Shown: positions 1 to 9,902, counted from the first letter of the stretch. The stretch: DNA of 64,000 nt from Burkholderia sp. (GCA_040954445.1 CP144361.1:1178001-1242000), one strand, 5' to 3'. Made by a program: numbers and translations. The notes: generated by a model not told the origin, from the sequence alone.

Positions 1-2
1 TG

Positions 3-59
3 GAAGCGCTCGAGATCAACATCCTCGCCAAGCTCGGTTTCCCGAACTGCTATCTGTAA
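3..59 (+). CDS. C-terminal end of an unidentified protein
   Basis: An open frame enters from the window edge and encodes 18 residues ending in ...AKLGFPNCYL before a TAA stop at 57-59. It is on the same strand as the chaC remnant that follows about 70 bases later. The visible piece is too short to name a family. It is probably the true C-terminus of a gene lying mostly outside the window, because the codons look like ordinary GC-rich host codons and no IS end is nearby. Confidence 0.45.
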   Translation, partial: EALEINILAKLGFPNCYL

Positions 60-129
60 GGCTTGGGCCGTCACGTCATCCGTTCCTTCCCCAATGCACC
101 TGAGCCACCTCTGTGGCCGCCAGGATTCC

Positions 130-363
130 GTGAGCACTCCGATTTTTGCCTCCAGTGTCTACCCGCCTCCGATCAGCAGTATCCGGCTGCTCAGCGAGGA
201 CGAACTCGCCAGCTCGCTGGACACGAGCTTCGCCGACTGGGATCGCCGCTCCGACCTCTGGCTGTTCGGTTATGACTCGCTGATCTGGAACCCTGGGCTG
301 CCCCACCGTCGAGAAGGGGCATGGCCGCGTGCACGGTGACCATCGCGGGCTTTACCTGTGGTC
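130..363 (+). pseudogene. chaC: chaC-like gamma-glutamylcyclotransferase, 5' remnant
   Basis: The GTG at 130 opens a frame whose residues around 35-50 read LWLFGYDSLIWNPG. This is the N-terminal signature of ChaC-type glutathione-specific gamma-glutamylcyclotransferases (normally FGYGSLIWNPG), which release 5-oxoproline and Cys-Gly from glutathione in the cytosol. The frame breaks around 305-320. The family sequence then resumes in another frame from 320 (HGRVHGDHRGLYLW), and IS-A cuts the gene at 364. The rest of the gene is not found at the other end of that IS-A copy, so it was lost through a rearrangement and not merely split. The signature glycine is also replaced by Asp. A frameshift, a substitution and a truncation together make this a dead gene. 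The GTG start is inferred from the family pattern. Confidence 0.75.
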
Positions 364-1180
364 GGCGTTGTTGCATAAATCGAGCGAGATCCGTTGACGT
401 TTACGCGCAATGGTCGCGGGGCCAGCCTCCTATCAAGTCAGATTCCAGAGTAACTGCCTAATTTTTGCCAAGAAAATGCGCAAGGACATACACAAGAAAG
501 GTGAGCCGAAGGCACGCTACCGTGTCAGGAATTGGGCGGCCTATAATGAAGGCCTGATCAGCCGGGGGAACGTAACAATATGGATAGATGAAGCCGTCCT
601 TGCCAGAATGCCCGATGCCATACCCACACGTGGTCGCCCGTGTGTATACGGCGATACGCTGATTCAGGCATTACTTGGCTTGAAGACCGTCTATCGACTG
701 ACCTTGCGCGCCCTGCAAGGTTTCACCCAAAGTCTGCGCGATTTGGCCTTCCCGAGCTTGCCGGTGCCGAATTACACCACGCTCTGTCGCCGGGCAAAAA
801 CGCTTGATGTCGAACTGCCGATCCTTCGTGACAATGAACCGATCTATCTGGTTGTCGACAGCACCGGTCTGAAGGTCTATGGAGAAGGTGAATGGAAGGT
901 GCGCCAGCACGGCTACTCGAAGCGGCGCACGTGGCGTAAAGTCCATCTCGCGCTCAACGCGAATACAGGTCAAGTGCATGCCGCGCTAATGACGAATCAG
1001 AATGTGGCTGACGGTGACGCTCTGGCCAAGTTGCTCGACCAGATTCCACGCGAAGAACAAATCGATGTCATCGGCGGTGACGGTGCCTACGACACCAAGC
1101 CATGCCATGCGGCCATTGCTGCAGCAGTGCTATTCCTTCGATTCCGCCACGCGAGGGTGCCGCTCATTGGCCAGCGGATA

Positions 1181-2303
1181 GGCGTTGTTGCATAAATCGA
1201 ACGTGAGGACGCCATGGCATCGGACGGGCATAATTCAGGCGATACGAACGGATTGCGGACGAGCGAGGTCCGCCATGCGGTTGATGACGCCGACGCGAAC
1301 GGCGACCTCGGTCGCCTGCGCGGCGATGTGACGCGCCCAGAGACAGTGGCCGGTGAGGGTCTTGAACCGATACATCGCATTCTCGGCAAGCGATCGCCGG
1401 TGGTAGCCACTGTGTTGCTTCCATTCTCGACGACCGTCACGGGCAATTGCATCAACCGCGCCATTACGCCACGCCGCACCGGGCATATCCGCTGGCCAAT
1501 GAGCGGCACCCTCGCGTGGCGGAATCGAAGGAATAGCACTGCGTGCAGCAATGGCCGCATGGCATGGCTTGGTGTCGTAGGCACCGTCACCGCCGATGAC
1601 ATCGATTTGTTCTTCGCGTGGAATCTGGTCGAGCAACTTGGCCAGAGCGTCACCGTCAGCCACATTCTGATTCGTCATTAGCGCGGCATGCACTTGACCT
1701 GTATTCGCATTGAGCGCGAGATGGACTTTACGCCACGTGCGCCGCTTCGAGTAGCCGTGCTGGCGCACCTTCCATTCACCTTCTCCATAGACCTTCAGAC
1801 CGGTGCTGTCGACAACCAGATGGATCGGTTCATTGTCACGAAGGATCGGCAGTTCGACATCAAGCGTTTTTGCCCGGCGACAGAGCGTGGTGTAATTCGG
1901 CACCGGCAAGCTCGGGAAGGCCAAATCGCGCAGACTTTGGGTGAAACCTTGCAGGGCGCGCAAGGTCAGTCGATAGACGGTCTTCACGCCAAGTAATGCC
2001 TGAATCAGCGTATCGCCGTATACACACGGGCGACCACGTGTGGGTATGGCATCGGGCATTCTGGCAAGGACGGCTTCATCTATCCATATTGTTACGTTCC
2101 CCCGGCTGATCAGGCCTTCATTATAGGCTGCCCAATTCCTGACACGGTAGCGTGCCTTCGGCTCACCTTTCTTGTGTATGTCCTTGCGCATTTTCTTGGC
2201 AAAAATTAGGCAGTTACTCTGGAATCTGACTTGATAGGAGGCTGGCCCCGCGACCGTTGCGCGTAAACGTCAACGGATCTCGCTCGATTTATGCAACAAC
2301 GCC
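1181..2303 (-). mobile_element. Complete IS-A nested in another IS-A
   Basis: This 1123-bp element has intact inverted termini and a perfect 9-bp target duplication CAGCGGATA (1172-1180 and 2304-2312). The 9-bp duplication and GGCnTTGTTGnATAAA-type ends are typical of the IS903 group of the IS5 family. It carries an intact transposase gene, so it is a recent and probably active insertion into an older sister copy. Confidence 0.95.
1235..2191 (-). CDS. IS-A transposase (IS5 family, IS903-like), intact
   Basis: This 318-aa DDE transposase catalyses cut-and-paste movement of IS-A by acting on its terminal inverted repeats. The N-terminal third (to about residue 110) is basic and probably binds DNA. 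The catalytic triad lies in LVVDSTGLK (D128), GGDGAYDT (D202) and the Y-(2)-R-(3)-E signature YHRRSLAEN (E270). The D-74-D-68-E spacing is close to that of IS903 transposase. The start is the ATG that gives MRKDIHKKGE. Long open frames on the opposite strand (up to about 155 aa) are codon shadows. This copy carries V69 and H124, which distinguishes it from the copies at 19554 and 33790 (L69, Y124). Confidence 0.93.
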   Translation of the reverse strand: MRKDIHKKGEPKARYRVRNWAAYNEGLISRGNVTIWIDEAVLARMPDAIPTRGRPCVYGDTLIQALLGVKTVYRLTLRALQGFTQSLRDLAFPSLPVPNYTTLCRRAKTLDVELPILRDNEPIHLVVDSTGLKVYGEGEWKVRQHGYSKRRTWRKVHLALNANTGQVHAALMTNQNVADGDALAKLLDQIPREEQIDVIGGDGAYDTKPCHAAIAARSAIPSIPPREGAAHWPADMPGAAWRNGAVDAIARDGRREWKQHSGYHRRSLAENAMYRFKTLTGHCLWARHIAAQATEVAVRVGVINRMADLARPQSVRIA

Positions 2304-2617
2304 CAGCGGATATGCCCGGTGCGGCGTGGCGTAATGGCGCGGTTGATGCAATTGCCCGTGACGGTCGTCGAGAATGGAAGCAACACAGTGGCTACCACCG
2401 GCGATCGCTTGCCGAGAATGCGATGTATCGGTTCAAGACCCTCACCGGCCACTGTCTCTGGGCGCGTCACATCGCCGCGCAGGCGACCGAGGTCGCCGTT
2501 CGCGTCGGCGTCATCAACCGCATGGCGGACCTCGCTCGTCCGCAATCCGTTCGTATCGCCTGAATTATGCCCGTCCGATGCCATGGCGTCCTCACGTTCG
2601 ATTTATGCAACAACGCC

Positions 2618-2800
2618 TTATAGGCCGCCCAATTCCTGACACGGTAGCGTGCCTTCGGCTCACCTTTCTTGTGTATGTCCTTGCGCATTTTCTTGGCAAA
2701 AATTAGGCAGTTACTCTGGAATCTGACTTGATAGGAGGCTGGCCCCGCGACCGTTACGCGTAAACGTCAACGGATCTCGCTCGATTTATGCAACAACGCC
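2618..2800 (-). mobile_element. IS-A left-end fragment
   Basis: These 183 bases match the transposase-start end of IS-A (inverted terminus plus leader and first codons), in minus orientation, ending in CAACAACGCC at 2800. The fragment starts exactly where the plus-oriented copy at 364-2617 ends, so that copy was once inserted into this one and the other half was lost. It lies 177 bases upstream of corC and replaces whatever preceded that gene. Confidence 0.9.
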
Positions 2801-2977
2801 TCGCCTTGGGCCTGTGTCGATTCCAGGTTGTGTGGGGGGATTATGTGGGGGGGCAATGTTCCGCGCCGGGCCAGCTGCTGCGTCCCGCGCCATCCGGGAA
2901 CGGGCCAGTGCCACACCCTTGGTGTATCCTTGCCAGCTCCGTGACAAGGCGCCTGCGCACCTGCTGGGCGCACCATC

Positions 2978-3865
2978 ATGAACGATTCGTATCCCAGTCA
3001 AAAGTCCACCGACAAGCTTCCAGAAAAACGCTCGCTGCTCAGGCGCCTGACTGACTTCATCTCGCCCGAACCTGAATCGCGCGGCGAGCTGTTCAAAATT
3101 CTGCAAGACGGGCACGAACGCAACCTAATCGATGCCGATTCTCTCTCGATGATTGAGGGCGTGTTCCAAGTCTCCGATCTCTGCGCGCGCGACATTATGG
3201 TGCCCCGCGCCCAGATGGACGCGCTCAACATCGCCGATAAACCCGAAGATTTCATCCCCTTCGTGCTCGAGAAGGCCCACTCGCGCTACCCCGTCTACGA
3301 AGAGAACCGCGACAACGTGATCGGCATGCTGCTCGCAAAGGACCTGCTGTGCTTTTACGCAGAAGAAGAATTCGATGTGCGCGGCATGCTTCGCCCGGCT
3401 GTGTTTATCCCAGAATCAAAGCGCTTGAACGTGCTGTTACACGACTTCCGTGTGAACCGCAACCACCTCGCGATCGTGGTGGACGAATACGGCGGCGTGG
3501 CCGGCCTGATCACTATCGAGGACGTGCTGGAGCAGATCGTTGGCGATATCGAGGACGAATACGACTTCGACGAGGAGGCTGGCAACATCATCTCAGCACC
3601 AGATGGCCGTTACCGCGTGCGTGCGCTCACCGAGATCGCCCAGTTTAACGAGACCTTCGGTACCGACCTCCCTGATGACGAGGTCGATACCATCGGTGGG
3701 CTGATCACCCACCATTTCGGTCGAGTCCCGCATCGTGGCGAGAAACTGCGGCTGGGCAAGCTAATCTTCGAGATCCAGCGTGGCGACGCGCGTCAGATCC
3801 ATGTCCTGCTAGTGCGCCGAGACCCGCTCGCCGGCTGCCGCAGCGCATCGACCGGCGACGATTAA
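2978..3865 (+). CDS. corC: CorC/HlyC-family CBS-domain protein
   Basis: The 295-residue protein has the CorC layout. A short N-terminal segment is followed by two CBS motifs (about residues 75-195, around SRYPVYEENR and the LAIVVDEYGGVAGLITIEDVLEQIVGDI segment) and a C-terminal CorC/HlyC transporter-associated domain (about 205-285). No membrane spans are visible, as expected for the short soluble CorC type linked to magnesium/cobalt homeostasis and membrane integrity. The start is ATG 2978 (MNDSYPSQKS). It ends 14 bases before lnt, a conserved corC-lnt pairing that indicates co-transcription. The ybeY gene usually found upstream is absent, and an IS-A end lies 177 bases before the start, so the present promoter must be in that short stretch or in the IS. 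Confidence 0.93.
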   Translation: MNDSYPSQKSTDKLPEKRSLLRRLTDFISPEPESRGELFKILQDGHERNLIDADSLSMIEGVFQVSDLCARDIMVPRAQMDALNIADKPEDFIPFVLEKAHSRYPVYEENRDNVIGMLLAKDLLCFYAEEEFDVRGMLRPAVFIPESKRLNVLLHDFRVNRNHLAIVVDEYGGVAGLITIEDVLEQIVGDIEDEYDFDEEAGNIISAPDGRYRVRALTEIAQFNETFGTDLPDDEVDTIGGLITHHFGRVPHRGEKLRLGKLIFEIQRGDARQIHVLLVRRDPLAGCRSASTGDD

Positions 3866-3879
3866 TCGTCCCCCCGTCA

Positions 3880-5505
3880 ATGTCCCATTTTTCGACTACA
3901 TGGCAGAATCGTTTCAGACCCGCGCGCGGCGGTGTGCCACCTTCGCCTCGGACGGCCACGCGCTTGCCCGGCTGGCATTTCTCCGCCGCGTTGCTCGCTG
4001 GAGCGGCTCATACTCTTAGCTTCGCTCCGACCCCACATGGGGGCTGGTTCCAGCTACCGGTATTCATCTGGTTCTTCGCCCAGCTCGCGCGCTGCCGCAC
4101 GCGCTGGCAGACCACGCTGACCGGCGCGGCTTTTGGCTGCGGTAACTTCCTGTCCGGCATCTGGTGGTTGTACATCAGTATGCACGTGTATGGCGAGATG
4201 GTCGCTTGGATCGCGGGCGGCGCGCTGGTGTTGTTCTGCCTGTACCTGGGGGTTTATCCGGCGCTGTCCGCGTTACTCTGGGCACTGGCCTCGGGCAGGC
4301 ACGCAGGGCGCGCGTTCGTGCCGTGCTGGCACGGTACTTTCGTGTTCGCGAGCGCCTGGGCGCTCGGCGAATGGGCGCGTGGCACGGTGTTTACCGGCTT
4401 CCCTTGGCTGGCTAGCGGTTACTCGCAGGTGGATGGCCCGTTTGCCGGTTATGCGCCGCTTCTTGGCGTCTATGGAATCGGCTGGGTGCTAGCGCTGTTC
4501 TCATCGCTGGTGGTCCATGCGGTGGTGCGTGCCCGTGAGGGGCATGGCGGCGCGCTTGCCCCGGCTACACTGGCCACCACACTGGTGGCCGCCGGCTTGC
4601 TGCTGCCTCTGGTGCCCTGGACCCAGCCCGTGAACCAGCCCCTACGGGTGCGGCTGCTGCAGGGCAACGTCAAGCAGGATGTCAAGTTCGAGCAAGCCAG
4701 CATCGACGCGGCGATCAAGATGTACACTCGCATGATCACCGAGAAGCGGGCCGACCTGGTAGTCACGCCTGAGACGGCGATCACGGTGATGATCCAGGAC
4801 ATTCCGCCGCCTTTCGCCAAAGCTGTGCGTAGCTTCGTCGACAAAACCGGAACCTCGGTGCTGTTCGGCGCGGTCGGCGACACGATCTTATCCGACAGTA
4901 GCATCGTTGCTTACACCAACAGCATGTATGGTGTGACGCCGGGCTTAACCGATATCTACCATTACGACAAGCACCACCTGGTGCCCTTCGGTGAGTTCAT
5001 CCCCTGGGGCTTCCACTGGTTCGTCAGGCTAATGAAGATACCGCTGGGCGATTTCACGCGCGGGGCGCCGGTGCAGGCGCCTTTCTGGGTGCACAACCAG
5101 CCGGTGATGGCCGATCTCTGCTATGAGGACATCTTCGGCGAAGAGATCGCTGCGACTGTGCGCGAGAACGCGCCTTCTCCGGTCATTCTGGTCAACGTCA
5201 CCAACCTCGCCTGGTTTGGCGATACCATCGCGCTCGACCAGCATCTGCAGATTGCGCGGATGCGTTCGCTTGAGACCGGTCGACCGATGCTGCGCGCCAC
5301 CAATACCGGCATAACCGCCGCGATCGATGCGCACGGTCGTTTAATCGGTCGTCTCAATCCCTTCACGCTGGGTTCGCTCGACATGACCGTCGAGGGCACC
5401 GATGGCATTACGCCCTTCGTCGCCGCTGGCAATACAATCGTGCTCGCGTTCTCGCTGGCATTGCTCGGCTTAGCGCTGCTGGCCGGGCCGCGCCGGTGCG
5501 GTTGA
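3880..5505 (+). CDS. lnt: Apolipoprotein N-acyltransferase
   Basis: Lnt transfers an acyl chain from phospholipid to the N-terminal diacylglyceryl-cysteine of lipoproteins in the inner membrane. It is essential in most Gram-negative bacteria. The 541-aa protein has several hydrophobic segments in the first 245 residues, then a nitrilase-type CN-hydrolase domain (about 255-510) and a final membrane segment. The catalytic triad is visible as E298 (VVTPETAI), K364 (YDKHHLVPFGEF) and C414 (DLCYEDIFGEE). The length is slightly above the 512 aa of the E. coli enzyme. It follows corC by 14 bases, so an operon is likely. The gene looks intact, and the next IS-A remnant begins about 100 bases downstream. 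Confidence 0.95.
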   Translation: MSHFSTTWQNRFRPARGGVPPSPRTATRLPGWHFSAALLAGAAHTLSFAPTPHGGWFQLPVFIWFFAQLARCRTRWQTTLTGAAFGCGNFLSGIWWLYISMHVYGEMVAWIAGGALVLFCLYLGVYPALSALLWALASGRHAGRAFVPCWHGTFVFASAWALGEWARGTVFTGFPWLASGYSQVDGPFAGYAPLLGVYGIGWVLALFSSLVVHAVVRAREGHGGALAPATLATTLVAAGLLLPLVPWTQPVNQPLRVRLLQGNVKQDVKFEQASIDAAIKMYTRMITEKRADLVVTPETAITVMIQDIPPPFAKAVRSFVDKTGTSVLFGAVGDTILSDSSIVAYTNSMYGVTPGLTDIYHYDKHHLVPFGEFIPWGFHWFVRLMKIPLGDFTRGAPVQAPFWVHNQPVMADLCYEDIFGEEIAATVRENAPSPVILVNVTNLAWFGDTIALDQHLQIARMRSLETGRPMLRATNTGITAAIDAHGRLIGRLNPFTLGSLDMTVEGTDGITPFVAAGNTIVLAFSLALLGLALLAGPRRCG

Positions 5506-5568
5506 TCCGCGGCACTCACCAGTTCCGCACAGCGGCACCGGTTTGCTTCCTGCTCCTGGCTCGTTGAT

Positions 5569-5609
5569 TATTGATCCGCAGTTTTCGATCTTGAAATTAC
5601 GGATCAATA
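5569..5609. repeat. Short deletion derivative of the TA-flanked palindromic element
   Basis: The sequence between the two TA dinucleotides begins TTGATCCGC and ends ACGGATCAA, with the conserved ATCTTGAAATT arm between. It is the same terminal sequence as the full elements at 10357, 25056 and 50231, but with the central part and one arm missing. The right TA coincides with a TA in the IS-A leader (CTATCAAGT), so it appears inserted in or joined to an IS-A copy whose left end is gone. Confidence 0.6.
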
Positions 5610-6664
5610 TCAAGTTAGATTCCAGAGTAACTGCCTAATTTTTGCCAAGAAAATTCGCAAAGACATACACAAGACAGGTGAGCCGAAGGCACGCTACCGT
5701 GTCAGGAATTGGGCGGCCTATAATGAAGGTCTGATCAACTGGGGGATCGTGACGATATGGATAGATGAAGCCGTCCTTGCCAAAATACCACGATGCCATA
5801 CCCACACGTGGTCGCCCGTGTCTATACAGCGATACGCTGATTCAGGCATTACTTAGCGTGAAAACCGTCTATCGACTGACATTGCGCGCCCTGCAAGGTT
5901 TCACCCAAAGTCTGCGCGCTCTGGCCTTCCAGAGCTTGCCGGTGCCGAATTACACCACGCTCTGCCTCCGGGCAAAAACGCTTGATGTCGAAATGCCGAT
6001 CCTTCGCGACAACGAACTGATCCATCTGGTTGTCGACAGCACCGGTCTGAAGGTCTATGGCGAAGGTGAATGGAAGGTGCGCCAGCACGGCTACTCGAAG
6101 CAGCGCACGTGGCGTAAAGTCCATCTCGCGCTCAACGCGAATACAGGTCAAGTGCATGCCGCGCTAATGACGAATCAGAATGTGGCTGACGGTGACGCTC
6201 TGGCCAAGTTGCTCGACCAGATTCCACGCGAAGAACAAATCGATGTCATCGGCGGTGACGGTGCCTACGACACCAAGCCATGCCATGCGGCCATTGCTGC
6301 ACGCAGTGCTATTCCTTCGATTCCGCCACGCGAGGGTGCCGCTCATTGGCCAGCGGATATGCCCGGTGCGGCGTGGCGTAATGGCGCGGTTGATGCAATT
6401 TCCCGTGACGGTCGTCGAGAATGGAAGCAAGACAGTGGCTATCACAGGCGATCGCTTGCCGAGAATGCGATGTATCGGTTCAAGACCCTCACCGGCAACT
6501 GTCTTTGGGCGCGTCACATCGCCTCGTAGGCAACCGAGGCCGCCGTGCGCGTCAGCGTAATCAACCGCATAGCGGACCTCGCTTGTCCGAAATCGGTTCG
6601 CATCGCCTGAAATTATGTACGTCGATTCCATTACGTCTTCACGCTCGATTTATGGAACAACGCT
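5608..6664 (+). mobile_element. IS-A copy lacking its left end, transposase dead
   Basis: The match to IS-A starts in the leader (TATCAAGT) and continues to the right terminus, which is mutated (ATGGAACAACGC). The transposase has one extra base near 5788 (frameshift after about 40 codons) and a TAG in place of CAG at 6527-6529 that removes the last 30 or so residues. Its right terminus overlaps the 3' end of trpB and supplies the stop codon of that gene. Confidence 0.9.
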
Positions 6665-7843
6665 GCCGCGTTCCGCGACGATATGCATGTCCTTGTCGCC
6701 GCGGCCCGACAGATTAATCAGCAGGATGCGGTCCTTCGACAGAGTGGTGGCCAGCTTGGTGCCGTAGGCGATTGCGTGGCTCGACTCGAGTGCCGGGATG
6801 ATGCCTTCGATCCGGCAGCATTCGTGGAAGGCCTTCAGCGCTTCCTCGTCGGTGAGTGGCACGTATTGCGCGCGACCGCTGTCCTTGAGCCAGGCGTGCT
6901 CGGGACCGACGCCGGGATAGTCGAGTCCGGCCGATACTGAATGCGTCTCGATGATTTGGCCGTCTTCGTCCTGCAGCAGGTAGGTGCGATTGCCGTGTAG
7001 TACGCCAGGACTGCCGCCCGTCAGCGAGGCAGCGTGCCGGCCCGTGTCGAGCCCATCACCGGCTGCCTCGACGCCGATTAGCTGGACGTTCGTATCGTCG
7101 ATGTAAGGGTAGAAGATCCCCATCGCGTTCGAGCCGCCGCCCACGCAGGCGATCACCGCGTCGGGCTGGCGCCCCACCATCTCGGGCATCTGCACCTTGC
7201 ACTCGTCGCCAATCACGCGCTGGAAGTCGCGCACCAGCATCGGATACGGATGCGGACCAGCTACCGTGCCAATGATGTAAAAGGTGATCTCGATGTTGGT
7301 GACCCAGTCGCGCATCGCCTCGTTGAGCGCATCCTTGAGTGTGCGCGAGCCCGATTCGACCGGCACCACGGTCGCGCCGAGCAGCTTCATGCGGTAGACG
7401 TTGGCGGCCTGACGGCGCACGTCCTCGGCGCCCATGTAGACGATGCATTCCATGCCGAAGCGCGCGCAGATGGTGGCGGTAGCCACGCCGTGCTGGCCCG
7501 CGCCGGTCTCGGCGATCACGCGCTTCTTGCCCATCCGGCGGGCCAGCAGCGCCTGGCCGATCACGTTGTTGATCTTGTGCGCGCCGGTGTGGTTCAGGTC
7601 TTCGCGCTTCAGGTACAGCTGCGCACCACCGAGCAGTTCGCTCCAGCGCTGCGCGTAATAGATCGGCGAGGGACGACCAACAAAGTGCTTGAGTTCGCGG
7701 TTGTACTCAGCGACAAACTCGGGATCGTCTCGAAATCGGGCGTAGGCCTCGCGCAGCTCGTCGAGGACGTGGACCAGTGTTTCTGCGACGAAAACGCCGC
7801 CATACGGGCCAAAGTGGCCGCGATCATCAGGAAGATTGTACAT
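6650..7843 (-). CDS. trpB: Tryptophan synthase beta chain, standing alone
   Basis: TrpB condenses indole with serine to tryptophan using PLP, normally in an alpha2-beta2 complex with TrpA. The 397-residue protein from ATG 7843 (MYNLPDD) has PLP lysine K90 in GAHKINN, the catalytic glutamate in AETGAGQHG and the phosphate loop GGGSNA (235-240). The last few codons are replaced by the IS-A terminus, so the protein ends ...VAERGSVVP with a TAA taken from the IS. The 5' side is equally tight: the IS-A end begins 6 bases upstream of the ATG, leaving no native leader or ribosome-binding site. An in-frame ATG in the IS end would add MQQRPL. The usual partners trpF and trpA are absent. The enzyme could be functional, but expression depends on the IS and no TrpA partner is visible. 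Confidence 0.92.
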   Translation of the reverse strand: MYNLPDDRGHFGPYGGVFVAETLVHVLDELREAYARFRDDPEFVAEYNRELKHFVGRPSPIYYAQRWSELLGGAQLYLKREDLNHTGAHKINNVIGQALLARRMGKKRVIAETGAGQHGVATATICARFGMECIVYMGAEDVRRQAANVYRMKLLGATVVPVESGSRTLKDALNEAMRDWVTNIEITFYIIGTVAGPHPYPMLVRDFQRVIGDECKVQMPEMVGRQPDAVIACVGGGSNAMGIFYPYIDDTNVQLIGVEAAGDGLDTGRHAASLTGGSPGVLHGNRTYLLQDEDGQIIETHSVSAGLDYPGVGPEHAWLKDSGRAQYVPLTDEEALKAFHECCRIEGIIPALESSHAIAYGTKLATTLSKDRILLINLSGRGDKDMHIVAERGSVVP

Positions 7844-7848
7844 CAATG

Positions 7849-8089
7849 GGCGTTGTTGCATAAATCGAGCTTGAGGACGCCATGGCATCTACGGGCATAA
7901 TTTCAGGCGATACGAACGGATTGCGGACGAGCGAGGTCCGCTATACGGTTGATGACGCCGCCGCGCCAAGAGACAGTTGCCGGTGAGGGTCTTGAATTGA
8001 TACATCGCATTCTCGGCAAGCGATCGCCGGTGGTAGCCACTGTGTTGCTTCCATTCTTGACGACCGTCACGGGCAATTGCATCAACCGC
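7849..8089 (-). mobile_element. IS-A right-end fragment with internal deletion
   Basis: The fragment begins with the IS-A right terminus at 7849, next to the trpB start codon. It runs through the end of the transposase gene but lacks about 45 bases near 7961. At 8089 it is cut by the next IS-A copy. No 9-bp duplication is found. Confidence 0.88.
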
Positions 8090-9212
8090 GGCGTTGTTGC
8101 ATAAATCGAGTGAGATCCGTTGACGTTTACGCGCAACGGACGCGGGGCCAGCCTCCTATCAAGTCAGATTCCAGAGTAACTGCCTAATTTTTGCCAAGAA
8201 AATGCGCAAGGACATACACAAGAAAGGTGAGCCGAAGGCACGCTACCGTGTCAGGAATTGGGCGGCCTATAATGAAGGCCTGATCAGCCAGGGGAACGTA
8301 ACAATATGGATAGATGAAGCCGTCCTTGCCAGAATGCCCGATGCCATACCCACACGTGGTCGCCCGTGTGTATACGGCGATACGCTGATTCAGGCATGAC
8401 TTGGCGTGAAGACCGTCTATCGACTGACCTTGCGCGCCCTGCAAGGTTTCACCCAAAGTCTGCGCGATTTGGCCTTCCCGAGCTTGCCGGTGCCGAATTA
8501 CACCACGCTCTGTCGCCGGGCAAAAACGCTTGATGTCGAACTGCCGATCCTTCGTGACAATGAACCGATCCATCTGGTTGTCGACAGCACCGGTCTGAAG
8601 GTCTATGGAGAAGGTGAATGGAAGGTGCGCCAGCACGGCTACTCGAAGCGACGCACGTGGCGTAAAGTCCATCTCGCGCTCAACGCGAATACAGGTCAAG
8701 TGCATGCCGCGCTAATGACGAATCAGAATGTGGCTGACGGTGACGCTCTGGCCAAGTTGCTCGACCAGATTCCACGCGAAGAACAAATCGATGTCATCGG
8801 CGGTGACGGTGCCTACGACACCAAGCCATGCCATGCGGCCATTGCTGCACGCAGTGCTATTCCTTCGATCCCGCCACGCGAGGGTGCCGCTCATTGGCCA
8901 GCGGATATGCCCGGTGCGGCGTGGCGTAATGGCGCGGTTGATGCAATTGCCCGTGAGGGTCGTCGAGAATGGAAGCAACACAGTGGCTACCACCGGCGAT
9001 CGCTTGCCCAGAATGCGATGTATCGGTTCAAGACCCTCACCGGCCACTGTCTCTGGGCGCGTCACATCGACGCGCAAGCGACCGAGGTCTCCGTTCGCGT
9101 CGGCGTCATCAATCGCATGGCGGACCTCGCTCGTCCGCAATCCGTTCGTATCGCCTGAATTATGCCCGTCCGATGCCATTGCGTCCTCGCGCTCGATTTA
9201 TGCAACAACGCC
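8090..9212 (+). mobile_element. Full-length IS-A with a nonsense mutation in the transposase
   Basis: The element is 1123 bp with both termini. The transposase starts at ATG 8202, but codon 66 is TGA (8397-8399) where other copies have TTA; the frame continues unbroken to 9158. One T-to-G change therefore separates it from an intact gene. The flanks (ATCAACCGC left, TCGCGTGGA right) do not match, although both are IS-A sequence, so it sits at a recombination junction between IS-A fragments. Confidence 0.9.
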
Positions 9213-9902
9213 TCGCGTGGAATCTGGTCGAGCAACTTGGCCAGAGCGTCACCGTCAGCCACATTCTGATTCGTCATTAGCGCGGCATGCACTTGACCTG
9301 TATTCGCGTTGAGCGCGAGATGGACTTTACGCCACGTGCGCCGCTTCGAGTAGCCGTGCTGGCGCACCTTCCATTCACCTTCTCCATAGACCTTCAGACC
9401 GGTGCTGTCGACAACCAGATGGATCGGTTCATTGTCACGAAGGATCGGCAGTTCGACATCAAGCGTTTTTGCCCGGCGATAGAGCGTGGTGTAATTCGGC
9501 ACCGGCAAGCTCGGGAAGGCCAAATCGCGCAGACTTTGAGTGAAACCTTGCAGGGCGCGCAAGGTCAGTCGATAGACGGTCTTCACGCCAAGTAATGCCT
9601 GAATCAGCGTATCGCCGTATAGACACGGGCGACCACGTGTGGGTATGGCATCGGGTATTCTGGCAAGGACGGCTTCATCTATCCATATTGTTACGTTCCC
9701 CCGGTTGATCAGGCCTTCATTATAGGCCGCCTAATTCCTGACACGGTAGCGTGCCTTCGGCTCACCTGTCTTGTGTATGTCCTTGCGCATTTTCTTGGAA
9801 AAAATTAGGCAGTTACTCTGGAATCTGACTTGATAGGGATCTGGCCCCGAGACTGTTGTGCGTAAACATCAATGGATCTCGCTCGATTTATGCAACAACG
9901 CC
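9213..9902 (-). mobile_element. IS-A fragment, N-terminal half of transposase
   Basis: A minus-oriented fragment from inside the transposase gene to the left terminus at 9902. It encodes the first two thirds of the protein but has no 3' end. It adjoins a complete plus copy on its left and another plus fragment on its right. Confidence 0.88.

Larger units (their letters stand above)
364..2617 (+). mobile_element. IS-A copy, split by a nested IS-A
   Basis: The plus-oriented IS-A starts with GGCGTTGTTGCATAAATC at 364 and ends with the complementary terminus at 2617. It is interrupted at 1181-2303 by a second, minus-oriented copy. The interrupted target reads CAGCGGATA on both sides (1172-1180 and 2304-2312), a perfect 9-bp duplication. 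The transposase begins at ATG 478 but has a 1-base deletion near 1123, so it was broken before or independently of the nested insertion. The outer flanks (CCTGTGGTC left, TTATAGGCC right) do not match. The two ends of this copy therefore come from different insertion events joined by recombination. Confidence 0.9.

Noticed and set aside
1214..1681. Repeated 100-195 aa open frames antisense to the transposase, present in nearly every IS-A copy
   Set aside because: They mirror the codon pattern of the transposase gene on the other strand, have no ribosome-binding site and break whenever the transposase sequence drifts. They are shadow frames, not IS-A accessory genes.
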